A stretch of DNA of 64,000 nt from Vreelandella sp042466685 (GCF_042466685.1 NZ_CP170448.1:2666001-2730000); one strand, 5' to 3'; positions 1-7,600 are shown, numbered from the stretch's first letter. The notes: a model not told the origin generated them from the sequence alone. A program made the numbers and translations.

Positions 1-128
1 TTTGGGCACGCTGCCGTCCCACGGTGCACAGTCGCTTCCGTGCGCGGTGTCTGCCTGGATAAATTGCACACAAGCGAGAATGTCGGCAGTCCTTGCCAAA
101 AAGCGCGCTTGTTGGCCTTATTAGACAT
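1..128 (-). CDS. Partial unidentified cassette ORF at window edge
   Basis: A reading frame starts at an ATG at 126-128 (- strand), preceded by a GGAG about 8 nt upstream, and stays open to the window edge (about 42 codons). I do not recognise the peptide. A second frame of the same strand (about 1-110) also reads like protein, so a frameshift is possible. The position suits one more integron cassette beyond the edge. The stretch from 129 to about 234 shows nothing I can name. Confidence 0.2.
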   Translation of the reverse strand, partial: MSNKANKRAFWQGLPTFSLVCNLSRQTPRTEATVHRGTAACP

Positions 129-234
129 GGCTGCTACTCCTCTACCTCTTTAAGATTCACTCACGGTACCCATACTTCTTCTGTGCTGTCTGACTTTTCA
201 CACCATAGCCTTAATCTCATGAATGTCCATCAAA

Positions 235-289
235 GCTCTAAGCGCAAAGGCGAAGCAGAGTGAGTCTTCGTGACAACACATGGTTAGCC
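235..289 (-). other. Possible degenerate attC site
   Basis: A weak imperfect palindrome runs from CTCTAAG to GTTAGCC, with a GGCGAAGC core. The TAA stop of the acetyltransferase gene (284-286) lies in the right-hand box, as in the clearer attC sites of this array. Several box positions deviate from the RYYYAAC/GTTRRRY consensus, so this is tentative. Confidence 0.3.
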
Positions 290-763
290 ATCAACAGCCT
301 CCGCCAGCATCAGTACTTCGGTTGATGAGTACATATCGTCTATTTCGGCAACAACCCTGGCACCTAGCGATTTCTGGTACAGCCGCTGAGCCTCATTATC
401 CGCTCGGATTGATACGAGAATCGATTTCAAGGACTGACCATTGCACTCAAGCACTCCTCGCACCTGGGCAAGCGATTCCCTTATGAGTAATTCTCCAAGC
501 CCCCTGCCACGCAGTTGCGCAGTCACAGCAACCTGATCAAGCTCAACAACTGCAGACGGACGAATGCCGGATTTTTGGGCCCAAAAAATATACCCTGCAA
601 CCTCATCCGCTTGGATAAGGAGGTGAACGAGCATCCGCGGCCAGGCTGCCATCGTTGCCCGAACCCAGACCTCCGAGTCACTTTGACGCGTAAATGCTTG
701 CCGATGAATGGCCGCTATTGCGACAACATCGTCAGAATTTGCAAGACGTACAAATATACTCAT
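284..763 (-). CDS. GNAT family N-acetyltransferase
   Basis: This 159-residue protein has the usual length and layout of a single-domain GCN5-related N-acetyltransferase. The acetyl-CoA pyrophosphate-binding motif is visible as QLRGRGLG near residue 82, followed by a helix. The C-terminal part (RADNEAQRLYQKSLGARVV) is the typical last strand-helix region with Asn and Tyr. It would transfer acetyl from acetyl-CoA to a small molecule or protein amine; the substrate cannot be predicted. The gene sits on the - strand with the other integron cassette genes, and its stop codon overlaps a possible attC box. Acetyltransferases are common cassette cargo, some conferring drug resistance, but nothing here points to an antibiotic substrate. 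Confidence 0.8.
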   Translation of the reverse strand: MSIFVRLANSDDVVAIAAIHRQAFTRQSDSEVWVRATMAAWPRMLVHLLIQADEVAGYIFWAQKSGIRPSAVVELDQVAVTAQLRGRGLGELLIRESLAQVRGVLECNGQSLKSILVSIRADNEAQRLYQKSLGARVVAEIDDMYSSTEVLMLAEAVDG

Positions 764-802
764 GTTGATGCCTACGTTTGATAAAGGGCCAAGCTAGCTC
801 AA

Positions 803-1219
803 TTAGTTATCGCTGCTGAATCGTATGGGCTTAAATAAATGATTTGGCCATACTCCTAAGCAGAAGCCAATACCAGCTTGAACCCCAAACATAGCTCCCG
901 CGAACACTTGCTCTACTCCTGAGCCACCTAGAAAGTAGGCTATAAATTGATAGTAAAGAATACCTGCAGCGATAAAAGCAAGAAGAGCACTAAACCAAGA
1001 AAGCAAGCCGCAGGTTCTGAGAAGAAGAACAAATGGTAGCGCAAGGAAAACAACTCCTGGAAGAAAAAAAGCAAGTACAATCAAAACTAACTGAAAATCG
1101 TCCGTCCATAGAAAAAACTGATTATTCTGAATCATAAGACCCAGCATAAAAAAGATCACCGCCAGGAAAAATCCTATAAAAAAAGATCTCTTGTGCTGCA
1201 TTTTTTTCATTTCACGCAC
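803..1219 (-). CDS. Small integral membrane protein, unknown family
   Basis: The product is up to 138 residues (a start at Met4 or Met7 is also possible) and strongly hydrophobic. About four membrane segments are visible: around residues 12-30, 42-65, 72-95 and 100-122. No motif identifies a function. The gene is AT-rich relative to the core chromosome further right and lies in the cassette region on the - strand. Short membrane proteins without known relatives are typical integron cargo. The spacing to the acetyltransferase gene is about 40 bp, with only a very weak attC-like element (GCCTACG to GTTATCG) between them. Confidence 0.6.
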   Translation of the reverse strand: MREMKKMQHKRSFFIGFFLAVIFFMLGLMIQNNQFFLWTDDFQLVLIVLAFFLPGVVFLALPFVLLLRTCGLLSWFSALLAFIAAGILYYQFIAYFLGGSGVEQVFAGAMFGVQAGIGFCLGVWPNHLFKPIRFSSDN

Positions 1220-1242
1220 CTAATTTACGCCTTCACACAAGG

Positions 1243-1396
1243 GCTTAACAGTGAAGGAAAAGCCGCAAAGCCTCCCTGCCCGATGTTTGTCAATGTAGCA
1301 GCCGTCACCAGGGCTCGCCTTGCTAGACCACGATCATTAATTTCAAACACTAAAAAACTGTTCTCTATAATCACAGCACTTTCCTTTATAGCAATG
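1243..1396 (-). other. Gap with possible long attC site
   Basis: This stretch between two cassette genes starts with a perfect core complement (GCTTAAC at 1243-1249, which reads GTTAAGC on the - strand). It contains two partly complementary arms (GTGAAGGAAA near 1251 and CACTTTCCTTTA near 1377). No good right-hand box is visible next to the stop of the following gene. It may be a VCR-length attC site or only an eroded spacer. Confidence 0.25.
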
Positions 1397-1397
1397 A

Positions 1398-1871
1398 CTA
1401 ATATTTTTTACGTGCCAGTATTCTTAACAACTCATCTGCATCCTTATTTGTTCTAACCGTATACGTGGCAATATCTTTGCCTACTGAGCCTAAGATCATC
1501 TCATCCTTCAACCCAAAAAACTCATCATACTTAAAAGACCAATAAAGCAATGATAAATTGAATTTATCTCGAATAGCCACTCGATAGACTCTTAACCAAC
1601 GTGGCGGCTTCATAAAGACAAGAACGGTAGCTCTAGACGCTCTATCCGAATAGGTTCTAGAGTTCCCTCCTTCAATGATCCATTGATGTTTTGATGCCCA
1701 GGATCTTACCGTGCTATCAATTTCGGAGTTTGTCCGAAGCTTTCCGTCTTCATCATGAACGGCCTCATCAACACAATAAACAACTATGTCAAGTAACCTC
1801 GACAGCCTAAGCGCCAACCTAGATTTACCTGAGCCGGGACCTCCGATGATCATTATTCGTGTCGCGCTCAT
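1398..1871 (-). CDS. P-loop NTPase, adenylate kinase-like (topology modulation protein type)
   Basis: The 157-residue protein begins with a Walker A motif, GGPGSGKS, at about residues 10-17, then RLALRLSRLLDI and an acidic VDEAVHDE stretch. A central WIIEGGNSRTY segment and KPPRWLRVYR follow. This layout resembles the small kinase-like proteins annotated as DNA topology modulation protein FlaR, or adenylate-kinase-like ATPases. Phosphotransfer or nucleotide hydrolysis is likely; the substrate is unknown. It lies on the - strand in the cassette array, 70 bp downstream of the LysE gene with an attC-like palindrome between them. Start chosen at ATG 1871, directly before the P-loop strand. Confidence 0.7.
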   Translation of the reverse strand: MSATRIMIIGGPGSGKSRLALRLSRLLDIVVYCVDEAVHDEDGKLRTNSEIDSTVRSWASKHQWIIEGGNSRTYSDRASRATVLVFMKPPRWLRVYRVAIRDKFNLSLLYWSFKYDEFFGLKDEMILGSVGKDIATYTVRTNKDADELLRILARKKY

Positions 1872-1886
1872 CCCTTCTCTCTTTAT

Positions 1887-1940
1887 ACCTAGCGCTGAGT
1901 TAAGCCGCTTTGCGGTATGGGTTTAAATGATTGCTTAGGC
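1887..1940 (-). other. Probable attC site (degenerate)
   Basis: An imperfect palindrome runs from ACCTAGC (1887-1893) to GCTTAGGC (1933-1940). The outer arms are nearly complementary (CCTA-GC against GCTTAGG). An inner GCCGCTTTGCGG hairpin lies between them. It abuts the TAA stop of the LysE gene (1942-1944), as expected for a cassette 3' end. The boxes deviate from consensus by one or two bases. Confidence 0.45.
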
Positions 1941-1941
1941 C

Positions 1942-2556
1942 TTACCGCTCAGTCAGCGCGAGCTGTACACCTAAACCCGCGAACGCTGCCGCAAAGCTCC
2001 TGCACAACCAACCCTGAATCTTAGGTGAATCAATAACGGCTGTTCTAAACGCATGGGCAAGCTGCCCGTAGATGACGAAGACAACAAAGGTCATCGCCAT
2101 GAAAATAGCGCTCAGTCCGAGCAATTGCCCTAGTGATGACTGGGCATCAGTTGCAACGAACTGCGGCAAGAACGCTAAGAAGAAAATGGTCAGCTTGGGG
2201 TTGAGGATATTCAGCAGGAACGCCTTGCTCATAAGCGAAACGGCATCACCCTTTCGCCTCACCTCATGAACAGAGAAAGCGCTTCGATCACGCCAAGTAA
2301 CGACGGCAAGGTAAAGAAGATACACGACACCCGCATACTTGAGCACCTGAAATGCTACCGCGCTCGTATGCATGATAGCCGCCAGGCCCAGAACAGTGGC
2401 CAGCAGGTGCGGCACAATACCAAGTGTGCAACCGATAGCAGCATAGAGACTTGCCAGACGCCCATGCATTAAGCCAATGGAAACGGTAAAGATAACACCT
2501 GTGCCTGGGATCAGCACGACAACCAACGAGGTAAGCAAGAACTCAGCAGAAAACAT
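1942..2556 (-). CDS. LysE/RhtB family amino-acid exporter
   Basis: The 204-residue membrane protein has the length and order of the LysE/RhtB translocator family. The N-terminal helix carries the signature VLIPGTGVIFTVSIGLMHGR, and a central loop precedes the family motif LLNILNPKLTIFFLAFLPQFV near residues 114-134. Six membrane segments can be traced. These inner-membrane carriers export amino acids or related small molecules with the proton gradient; the substrate here is not predictable. A second LysE gene lies 675 bp further on the same strand. The nitroreductase remnant ends only 15 bp upstream of this gene, so there is no room for an attC site between them, and the two may share a transcript. 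Confidence 0.85.
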   Translation of the reverse strand: MFSAEFLLTSLVVVLIPGTGVIFTVSIGLMHGRLASLYAAIGCTLGIVPHLLATVLGLAAIMHTSAVAFQVLKYAGVVYLLYLAVVTWRDRSAFSVHEVRRKGDAVSLMSKAFLLNILNPKLTIFFLAFLPQFVATDAQSSLGQLLGLSAIFMAMTFVVFVIYGQLAHAFRTAVIDSPKIQGWLCRSFAAAFAGLGVQLALTER

Positions 2557-2570
2557 AAATGACTACTCCT

Positions 2571-3195
2571 CTATGAGGCACGCCGCTGCCCAATGCACAG
2601 CAACGCAGTAGGTTCCAAGTCAGAAGGCAATCTCAACACTTCCTTCACCCTTGCATTATCGAAACCTGCCACTAGAACACAGCCAACTCCGAGGGCAGTA
2701 CTCTGAAGATGGACATTTTGTGCTAAAGCCCCCGTTTCCATATACACATATCGAGCGCCGCGCTCTCCCTGGGGTGGCTGAGCTTTAAAGTGCTGAACTG
2801 CATCGCCAAGTTTCGCGGTAACCGCGATGATAAGAGCGGATTCTTTCAACCATGGTTGATCGCCAATTCCTAGCGATTGCACAACCCCTTCTGGAACACG
2901 GCCACTCATTAGGTTTAACGAATGGCTCTCAGCCTGATACTTCATAGATACCGGCCTCAAGTTCCGATACCCGCTGCACTAAAATTTTTAGGCGCAGCGG
3001 ATATAACCCACCTGCCGATGGCGTGGCTCTTTTTTCATTCGGCCCTGTTACGCCCTGGGCCGACCACAGCAACTGAGACAAAACGCCTATAGGTAGCAGT
3101 GCATTCGTGTACTCCCTCACGCTGCGCCGAGCCGCAATACTGCCAACCAATGACTGGGAGTCTTGCTGTTCTGGAGCAGGTAAGTCGAAGGCCAT
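2571..3195 (-). pseudogene. SagB/nitroreductase-family protein, frameshifted
   Basis: Two overlapping frames together make one nitroreductase-like protein of about 205 residues. The first part (from 3195) has AARRSVREY, SQLLWSAQGV and PSAGGLYPLRLKI, all typical of FMN-dependent SagB-type oxidoreductases. The second part has the C-terminal YVYMETGALAQNVHLQSTALGVG motif. The frame changes near 2940: one extra G on the coding strand (GAAG followed by TATCAG) turns GIYEYQAESH into a stop. Removing it restores a continuous protein. It is either a real inactivating mutation or a single sequencing error. Members of this family reduce thiazoline or oxazoline rings or small nitro compounds; no peptide-maturation partners are nearby. 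Confidence 0.8.
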
Positions 3196-3230
3196 GTGTT
3201 CACTCCCTATGTTTAACTGTTATGGCACTA

Positions 3231-3863
3231 CTAACTCGGACTGTTGCGCACCAAGAGAGCACCAGCACCGATCATCAAACTGCCTGTAATCCAATCCCAC
3301 CACTGCCGAATGCGCGGCCTGCGTAATGCTTGCGCTACACGCTCCATAAGTATGACAACGCCCCACCACCATGCGACACCAATCAGTACATCAAGCACAC
3401 CGAGTATCAAAATTTGCCGAGCTGCACCGACCATCGGGTCGATGAACTGAGGTAAGACGCTAAGGAAGAAGATGATCGCCTTGGGGTTGAGTAAATTGCA
3501 CAAAAAGCCATTGGCAAAAGCACGACTACGGCTAGTGACATCAATGTCTTCTTGCACGTCTGCCTGTGCACTACGGTGCTGGCTACGGCTACTGTACAGA
3601 ACTGCTAGCCCCATCCAGATTAAATAAGCCGCACCTGCCCAACGAATCAGCATAAACAGCTCGGCGGAGCGGGCCGCAATGGCCGAGAGGCCAAGAGCGG
3701 CTATCAGCATGTGTATACAGAGTCCGCTTTGAGCACCCAGCGCAGCGGCTAAACCGAGTCGACGATGCTGTACCGCATATCGGCTCACTAGCAGAAAATC
3801 CGGGCCAGGAATAAGGTATGCCAGCAATACGACTGCGATGAAGCCAACTAGCTCAGTGCCCAT
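3231..3863 (-). CDS. LysE family translocator
   Basis: From ATG 3863 the protein has 210 residues, the usual LysE length. The frame is open further upstream, but that part overlaps the DUF899 gene and is not LysE-like. Signature elements are YLIPGPDFLLVSRYAVQHRR at about residues 15-34, LSAIAARSAELFMLIRWAGAAYLIWMG in the third helix, and CNLLNPKAIIFFLSVLPQF near residues 118-136. It is an inner-membrane exporter of amino acids or similar metabolites. It is clearly a different member from the LysE gene at 1942, so this small region holds two. It lies 36 bp downstream of the nitroreductase remnant. Confidence 0.85.
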   Translation of the reverse strand: MGTELVGFIAVVLLAYLIPGPDFLLVSRYAVQHRRLGLAAALGAQSGLCIHMLIAALGLSAIAARSAELFMLIRWAGAAYLIWMGLAVLYSSRSQHRSAQADVQEDIDVTSRSRAFANGFLCNLLNPKAIIFFLSVLPQFIDPMVGAARQILILGVLDVLIGVAWWWGVVILMERVAQALRRPRIRQWWDWITGSLMIGAGALLVRNSPS

Positions 3864-3921
3864 CCATCCTCCTCCTATTACTACAACCCCTTGGTATGGA
3901 GCTAACGGCAACGGGCAGCAA

Positions 3922-4668
3922 TCAGCAGGTGTGACAGACCGCTTCTGTCGGTCTCGCATCATACTCATCGTGGCGCCGAACCCAGTCCATGATTTCCTTC
4001 TCGTTGCGGCCCTTCGGTGTGATGTCGAGATAAATGAAGGCGCCAATAACCTCCTCATTGCCACGGGCGTAGCTGGAGTAAGTGTGGAATACTGCCCCGC
4101 TCTCGTCCCTGTAGAAAACGCTAAGTCCGGGCAGTTCTTCGCTGAAGTATTTCGGATCCTCGATAGCTTGGTAATTGTAGTAGAGCCGACCAGCCTCAAG
4201 ATCCTCCCGAGCGAAAGAGACCTGAAAGTCAAAATTGAAATCGCTGCCCAGGGAGGACACCCAGGTGGCTGTCCAGCCCATACGCCTCCGATAGGCTTCC
4301 AGCTTTTCCAGCGGCGCGCGGGATACACGAACGTAACTGACATCATGATTGGCGAGGTGGACGATGGCCCCCTCGGCATGATCCGCCTCCAGCGAGCAGC
4401 TCGGGCAGCCCGCATTCCAATCAGGGCTGAACATGAAATGGTGAATGACCAGCTGACTGTTTGCGCCAAATAGCTCGGCAAGGGTCTTCTTCCCTTCCAG
4501 CGTATCGAAGGCGTATTCCTTGTCTATCTTGACCCATGGCAGCTCGCGCCGCTCACGGGCGACCAGGTCACGCATACGAGTGAGCGCCTTCTCGTTCTTT
4601 AGGTGAGCTTTGCGTGCCTGAAACCACTCCTCTTTGGAGACAACTCTCGGTGATTCAATCTGGCTCAT
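3922..4668 (-). CDS. DUF899 family thioredoxin-fold protein
   Basis: The 248-residue product matches the DUF899 layout. It has an N-terminal VVSKEEWFQARKAHLKNEKALTR helix, then RRELPWVKIDKEYAFDT. The thioredoxin-like core contains HHFMFSPDWNAGCPSCSLEADH near residues 75-97, with a CPSC pair where thioredoxins carry their redox cysteines. GWTATWVSSLGSDFNFDF and an ETYSSY-like region (FHTYSSYARGNE) follow. Proteins of this family are thought to be disulfide- or thiol-active, but no reaction is established. Start ATG 4668 has GGAAG upstream. The gene is GC-richer than the cassette genes around it. The 153-bp gap to the VOC gene (4669-4821) shows no attC site. Confidence 0.85.
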   Translation of the reverse strand: MSQIESPRVVSKEEWFQARKAHLKNEKALTRMRDLVARERRELPWVKIDKEYAFDTLEGKKTLAELFGANSQLVIHHFMFSPDWNAGCPSCSLEADHAEGAIVHLANHDVSYVRVSRAPLEKLEAYRRRMGWTATWVSSLGSDFNFDFQVSFAREDLEAGRLYYNYQAIEDPKYFSEELPGLSVFYRDESGAVFHTYSSYARGNEEVIGAFIYLDITPKGRNEKEIMDWVRRHDEYDARPTEAVCHTC

Positions 4669-4821
4669 GACGGACTTCCTCGCGTAAATTCAGCGTTGTT
4701 CCGGCTTGCAGCACCGGAATAGTGCGTTTTGCATAGAGTAGTCGTTCGCCACTGATCAAAATCGACAACACCGCCGCAATTAATGACGATGCGCTTGGTG
4801 AAGCATTGATGCATCGAGGCC

Positions 4822-5229
4822 CTAGTTCGCCAGGTTGAGCTGCCAAGAAACGCCATACCTATCCTTTAACCACCCAAACTGCTTACTAAAACCGTAGTTA
4901 TCCAAAGGCATTAGCTCAGCGCCACCCTCAGCTAGGGCATGAAAAGCCTTTTCAATTTCGCTCGTAGATTCACACTCAACATACAATGACATCGATGGCG
5001 TGAAAGTAAATTGGTGATCAAGGTGGCTATCTAGCGCCAGAAACTCAGTACCGTTTATCGTAAAGCGAGCCATCTTGGTGGAACCCTCTGGCTCATTCTC
5101 ACCCGCTTGGAAGCGCTGAATATCGAGAACCTCTGAACCAGGAAAGAGTGAGGTATAGAACTTGATTGCCTCTTCAGCCTTCCCGGCTTGCTCTCCGACA
5201 AACATTAGCGAGGTCGTGATGGACTTCAT
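4822..5229 (-). CDS. VOC family (PhnB-like) protein
   Basis: With the start at ATG 5229 (GGAGG 6-10 nt upstream) the protein has 135 residues; the frame is open to 5331 but has no better start. It begins MKSITTSLMFVGEQAGKAEE and continues AIKFYTSLFPGSEV, MARFTINGTEFLALDSH and FTPSMSLYVEC. It ends MPLDNYGFSKQFGWLKDRYGVSWQLNL. This is the PhnB/3-demethylubiquinone-methyltransferase-like branch of the vicinal oxygen chelate superfamily. Such proteins bind small substrates, sometimes with a metal; many are resistance or isomerase proteins, but the role here is unknown. A probable attC site lies between this gene and the NTF2-like gene. Confidence 0.85.
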   Translation of the reverse strand: MKSITTSLMFVGEQAGKAEEAIKFYTSLFPGSEVLDIQRFQAGENEPEGSTKMARFTINGTEFLALDSHLDHQFTFTPSMSLYVECESTSEIEKAFHALAEGGAELMPLDNYGFSKQFGWLKDRYGVSWQLNLAN

Positions 5230-5253
5230 GTATGCCTCCGTTCCAGTTGATAC

Positions 5254-5326
5254 ACATAACGCTGAGAGTTTAGCGCCCTTGCAATGAAGGCGAAGCCACA
5301 ATTTAAAGGGCGTCTGGCAGCTATCG
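5254..5326 (-). other. Probable attC site
   Basis: The site runs from ACATAAC (5254-5260; GTTATGT on the cassette strand) to GCTATCG (5320-5326). Complementary inner arms CGCCCTT and AAGGGCG flank a core with GGCGAAGC, the same motif seen in the best attC sites here. Outer arms (ATAACGCTGAGAG and CTGGCAGCTAT) also pair imperfectly. It lies between two unrelated - strand genes, as expected for a cassette junction. Confidence 0.6.
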
Positions 5327-5353
5327 GCCAAGTACTATAGCTACTTGTTGATT

Positions 5354-5728
5354 TTAGCTTCGGGCCGCGCTGTAGCTCAGACTAACAACCCTCCAAGCAG
5401 TGCCATCCCACTCCCAGGTTTCTGCAAACGCCACCACCGGCCCTTGGGATGATCCGGAAAGGGTATATCCCTGCCCTGTTATTACGGTGTTCCTGTCAGA
5501 TTCCTGAATCGATAGCTCGGTATCGTTTTTTTGCCCGCCTTGAGGAAACCAACTTCCTTTCTGCTTAGCTGAAGAGAGAGCGCCGAGCTGGGATCTCTTG
5601 GATTGGATACCGCGTTCGGTAGTAACTATGAAATTATATGCCTGCACTTGGGCAAGGTGCTCAACGTCACCAGCGAAATAAGCGGCGTACCAGTGTTCTC
5701 GTACTTGTTTCAGACCCTCGCGTTTCAT
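5354..5728 (-). CDS. NTF2-like (SnoaL/DUF4440-type) protein
   Basis: The 124-residue protein has the single-domain NTF2-like fold pattern. It starts with an amphipathic helix (LKQVREHWYAAYFAGDVEHLAQVQ), then alternating strands with FIVTTERGIQSKRSQL, and ends with FAETWEWDGTAWRVVSLSYS, the usual C-terminal strand with Trp. Such cone-shaped domains act as small-molecule isomerases, hydrolases or as stress-related stand-alone proteins; no catalytic residues can be assigned. Start ATG 5728 has AGGA eight bases upstream. It is a single-gene unit on the - strand with a probable attC site downstream, so it is likely integron cargo. Confidence 0.7.
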   Translation of the reverse strand: MKREGLKQVREHWYAAYFAGDVEHLAQVQAYNFIVTTERGIQSKRSQLGALSSAKQKGSWFPQGGQKNDTELSIQESDRNTVITGQGYTLSGSSQGPVVAFAETWEWDGTAWRVVSLSYSAARS

Positions 5729-5748
5729 GGACTGGTTCCTATCTTTAG

Positions 5749-5814
5749 AAATGAACGCTAGAAGGAAGCAGCGTATCTCACGCGTACACCTTTCGGGATT
5801 TTGTTAGGCCTAAC
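5749..5814 (-). other. attC-like element ending in GTTAGGCCTAAC
   Basis: A left box (ATGAACG) and inner arms AGAAGG/CCTTTC precede a perfect GTTAGGC (5805-5811). That box overlaps GCCTAAC (5808-5814) to form the palindrome GTTAGGCCTAAC. No - strand gene follows on its right before rlmF, which points the other way. It may be an eroded attC site at the junction with the rlmF segment. The rest of the gap to 5943 holds a short inverted repeat (CTCGGCGG ... CTGCCGAG, 5822-5857) and nothing else I recognise. Confidence 0.35.
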
Positions 5815-6075
5815 ACGTATCTCGGCGGAGATCTCTCGCCAGCTTCAACCTGCCGAGTATTTTTACTACAACCATTAAGATTATAATCACGGACTAAGTC
5901 ATACCCACTCGACAATTGAACGCCAAGCCTCAGGCCTAATACTGTGAACAACCACCCTCAAAGTTAAAGAAGCCGAGCCAAGCCTGTTCGCAAAGGCCTG
6001 CACCCGAAGAATCTACACAACCAAGGCTATGACTTTCCAGCGCTCGTAAAAAGCCACCCAGCACTAGCCCTCTAT

Positions 6076-6888
6076 GTGAAGCCAAACGCTTATGGCGAAC
6101 TTTCCATCGATTTCGCAGATCCACTGGCGGTAAAAACGCTCAATGCCGCGTTATTAAACCGATACTACAACATCGTCAACTGGGATGTCCCAGAGGGCGC
6201 GCTTTGCCCTCCCATCCCAGGCAGAGCCGACTATATCCATTACATGGCGGACTTATTGGAGTTTGGGCTTGGGCGTGAACAGCCCGGCATCAAGCTGCTC
6301 GATATAGGCACTGGAGCCAATGGGATCTACCCGCTACTGGCCTGCCAAATTTACGGCTGGGAGTGTGTCGGTAGTGACATCAACACTCAGTCGCTTGAGA
6401 ACGTCGCCACGATTATCACCCACAACCCCACGCTCAAAGATCGCTTCACGCTGCGCACGCAACACGATAAAAACCACATATTTGAAGGGATCATTCAACC
6501 CGGAGAGTTTTTTGACGTCAGCGTATGCAACCCGCCCTTCCACGCCTCGCTCGATGAAGCCCTTAAAGGTAGCCAGCGTAAACTCAATAACCTTGCGCGT
6601 AGCCAAGGCGAACACAAAGCAAAAACCAAATCTCCCAGTCTAAATTTCGGCGGGCTGGGGGCAGAGCTTTGGTGCAAGGGTGGCGAACAGCTGTTTCTTA
6701 AAAAGCTAATAAGAGAAAGCCAAACGTATTCAACTCAATGCCGCTGGTTTAGCAGCCTGGTCTCAAAAGCCAACAATGTTAAGCCTGCCAAGAAGCTGAT
6801 TCGTAAACTCGGTGCCGTTGATAGTCGGGAAATCGAGATGAATCAGGGAAATAAGATCACGCGGATATTGGCCTGGACATTTATGTGA
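6076..6888 (+). CDS. rlmF: 23S rRNA (adenine1618-N6)-methyltransferase RlmF, 5' end damaged
   Basis: The protein carries the RlmF/YbiN signatures: VNWDVPEGALCPPIPGRADY, the SAM-binding LLDIGTGANGIYPLL, and the catalytic NPPF motif (VCNPPFHAS). It would methylate A1618 in 23S rRNA. GTG 6076 is the first usual start in the open frame, but homology clearly continues upstream: codons from 5968 read RKGLHPKNLHNQGYDF and on to ALYVKPNAYG, the expected RlmF N-terminus. That part has no start codon, because an in-frame TAA at 5965-5967 separates it from a GTG at 5944. The gene seems to have lost its normal start by a nonsense mutation or a junction. It lies in + orientation inside the - strand cassette region. 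Confidence 0.8.
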   Translation: MKPNAYGELSIDFADPLAVKTLNAALLNRYYNIVNWDVPEGALCPPIPGRADYIHYMADLLEFGLGREQPGIKLLDIGTGANGIYPLLACQIYGWECVGSDINTQSLENVATIITHNPTLKDRFTLRTQHDKNHIFEGIIQPGEFFDVSVCNPPFHASLDEALKGSQRKLNNLARSQGEHKAKTKSPSLNFGGLGAELWCKGGEQLFLKKLIRESQTYSTQCRWFSSLVSKANNVKPAKKLIRKLGAVDSREIEMNQGNKITRILAWTFM

Positions 6889-7044
6889 GCCGTTCCTGAG
6901 ATGGCACATGATTATGCGGAGTCTACCGTGACATTATTCCGCTATAAGCACTGGAGAACTGCCAGTGCTCAATCAAATACGTGCTACGTGAAAGGTACCT
7001 GGCTAAAGCGGATCTCGGCTACCAAACTTAGCCGTCAGTGGTTT

Positions 7045-7112
7045 TTTTTTTAACAGCCTCAGCGCTCACAATAGCGCACGTTTATACGCCCGACTGCTTT
7101 TGCTTGTTATAC
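7045..7112 (-). other. attC recombination site
   Basis: An imperfect palindrome extends from TTTTAAC to GTTATAC (7106-7112). The outer arms TAACAGC and GCTTGTTA pair, and an inner GCGCT/AGCGC hairpin (about 7061-7076) lies between. The TAA stop of the 54-residue gene is inside the GTTATAC box, as in the neighbouring clear attC sites. Confidence 0.6.
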
Positions 7113-7271
7113 GATCATTCCTCTTCGTTTCATTTCTTCCTCAAGGTTTCGCGGAATGGGACGACAGGAACAGTTTTTAAAATGCTCCAAGTGCCACTCA
7201 ATTCTTTCCTCTAAGGTAGGGTTCTTAGGCATCCTATGGTTGCGATGCCACTCTGCGTTCGTTTTTTTCAT
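7107..7271 (-). CDS. Small hypothetical cassette protein (54 residues)
   Basis: A 54-codon frame begins at ATG 7271 and ends at TAA 7107, inside the attC box. The product is short, basic and rich in His, Arg and Cys: it begins MKKTNAEWHRNHRMPKNPTL, continues EERIEWHLEHF, has a CSC pair in NCSCRPIPRN, and ends with a charged helix. I recall closely similar short proteins (a KTNAEWH..HRMPKNPT start) as hypothetical proteins in other bacteria, but no function. The His and Cys residues could bind a metal; this is inference. Only 8 bp separate it from the CMD gene upstream, with no attC between, so the two genes probably share one cassette. Confidence 0.7.
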   Translation of the reverse strand: MKKTNAEWHRNHRMPKNPTLEERIEWHLEHFKNCSCRPIPRNLEEEMKRRGMIV

Positions 7272-7279
7272 AGTGAACT

Positions 7280-7600
7280 CTAGCTGTCATAGGCTTGAAG
7301 GGCGATTGGCAGCGAGCGTGTCACTATGTTGCCTGCTGCTGGCAGGCCAACGAGTATTGCGCTGATTATTTCTTCTCTAGATGCGCCCGCTTCCTTCGCA
7401 ACCTTCACATGAAATGGAACACCGCTATCAAGGCCTTTAACAGACAATACGGCTAAGTAAGCAAGGCTCTCTGTTTTCTTGTCTAAAGCACAGGCATTGC
7501 CCAAGCTCTGGACTGCTATCATCCATGCTTGAGCATGCTCCGGCGCTTCCTGCATGAATATCTGATAAGCATTGCTTACCAAGTTTTCATTACCATTCAT
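7280..7600 (-). CDS. Carboxymuconolactone decarboxylase-like (CMD) protein without CxxC
   Basis: With ATG 7600 as start (GGGGAA upstream) the protein has 106 residues; the longer open frame to 7711 is the translated attC site. It has the all-helical CMD/AhpD layout: QEAPEHAQAWMIAVQSL, KTESLAYLAVLSVKGLDS, then PFHVKVAKEAGASREEIISAILVGLPAAG. AhpD-type proteins carry a CxxC before the conserved His of xxHVxxA; here that position reads GLDSGVPFHV, with no cysteine. A thiol peroxidase role is therefore unlikely. The companion gene for the 54-residue protein follows directly. An attC site lies immediately upstream, so the gene sits at a cassette 5' end. Confidence 0.75.
   Translation of the reverse strand: MNGNENLVSNAYQIFMQEAPEHAQAWMIAVQSLGNACALDKKTESLAYLAVLSVKGLDSGVPFHVKVAKEAGASREEIISAILVGLPAAGNIVTRSLPIALQAYDS

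Noticed and set aside
3838..4473. Long + strand ORF (211 codons) opposite the DUF899 gene
   Set aside because: It is the antisense of a clear DUF899 gene and has no protein-like motifs.
4669..4821. Two overlapping - strand ORFs of 63 codons between the VOC and DUF899 genes
   Set aside because: Both start within the VOC gene and run into the DUF899 start; neither has its own ribosome-binding site, though one frame reads somewhat protein-like.
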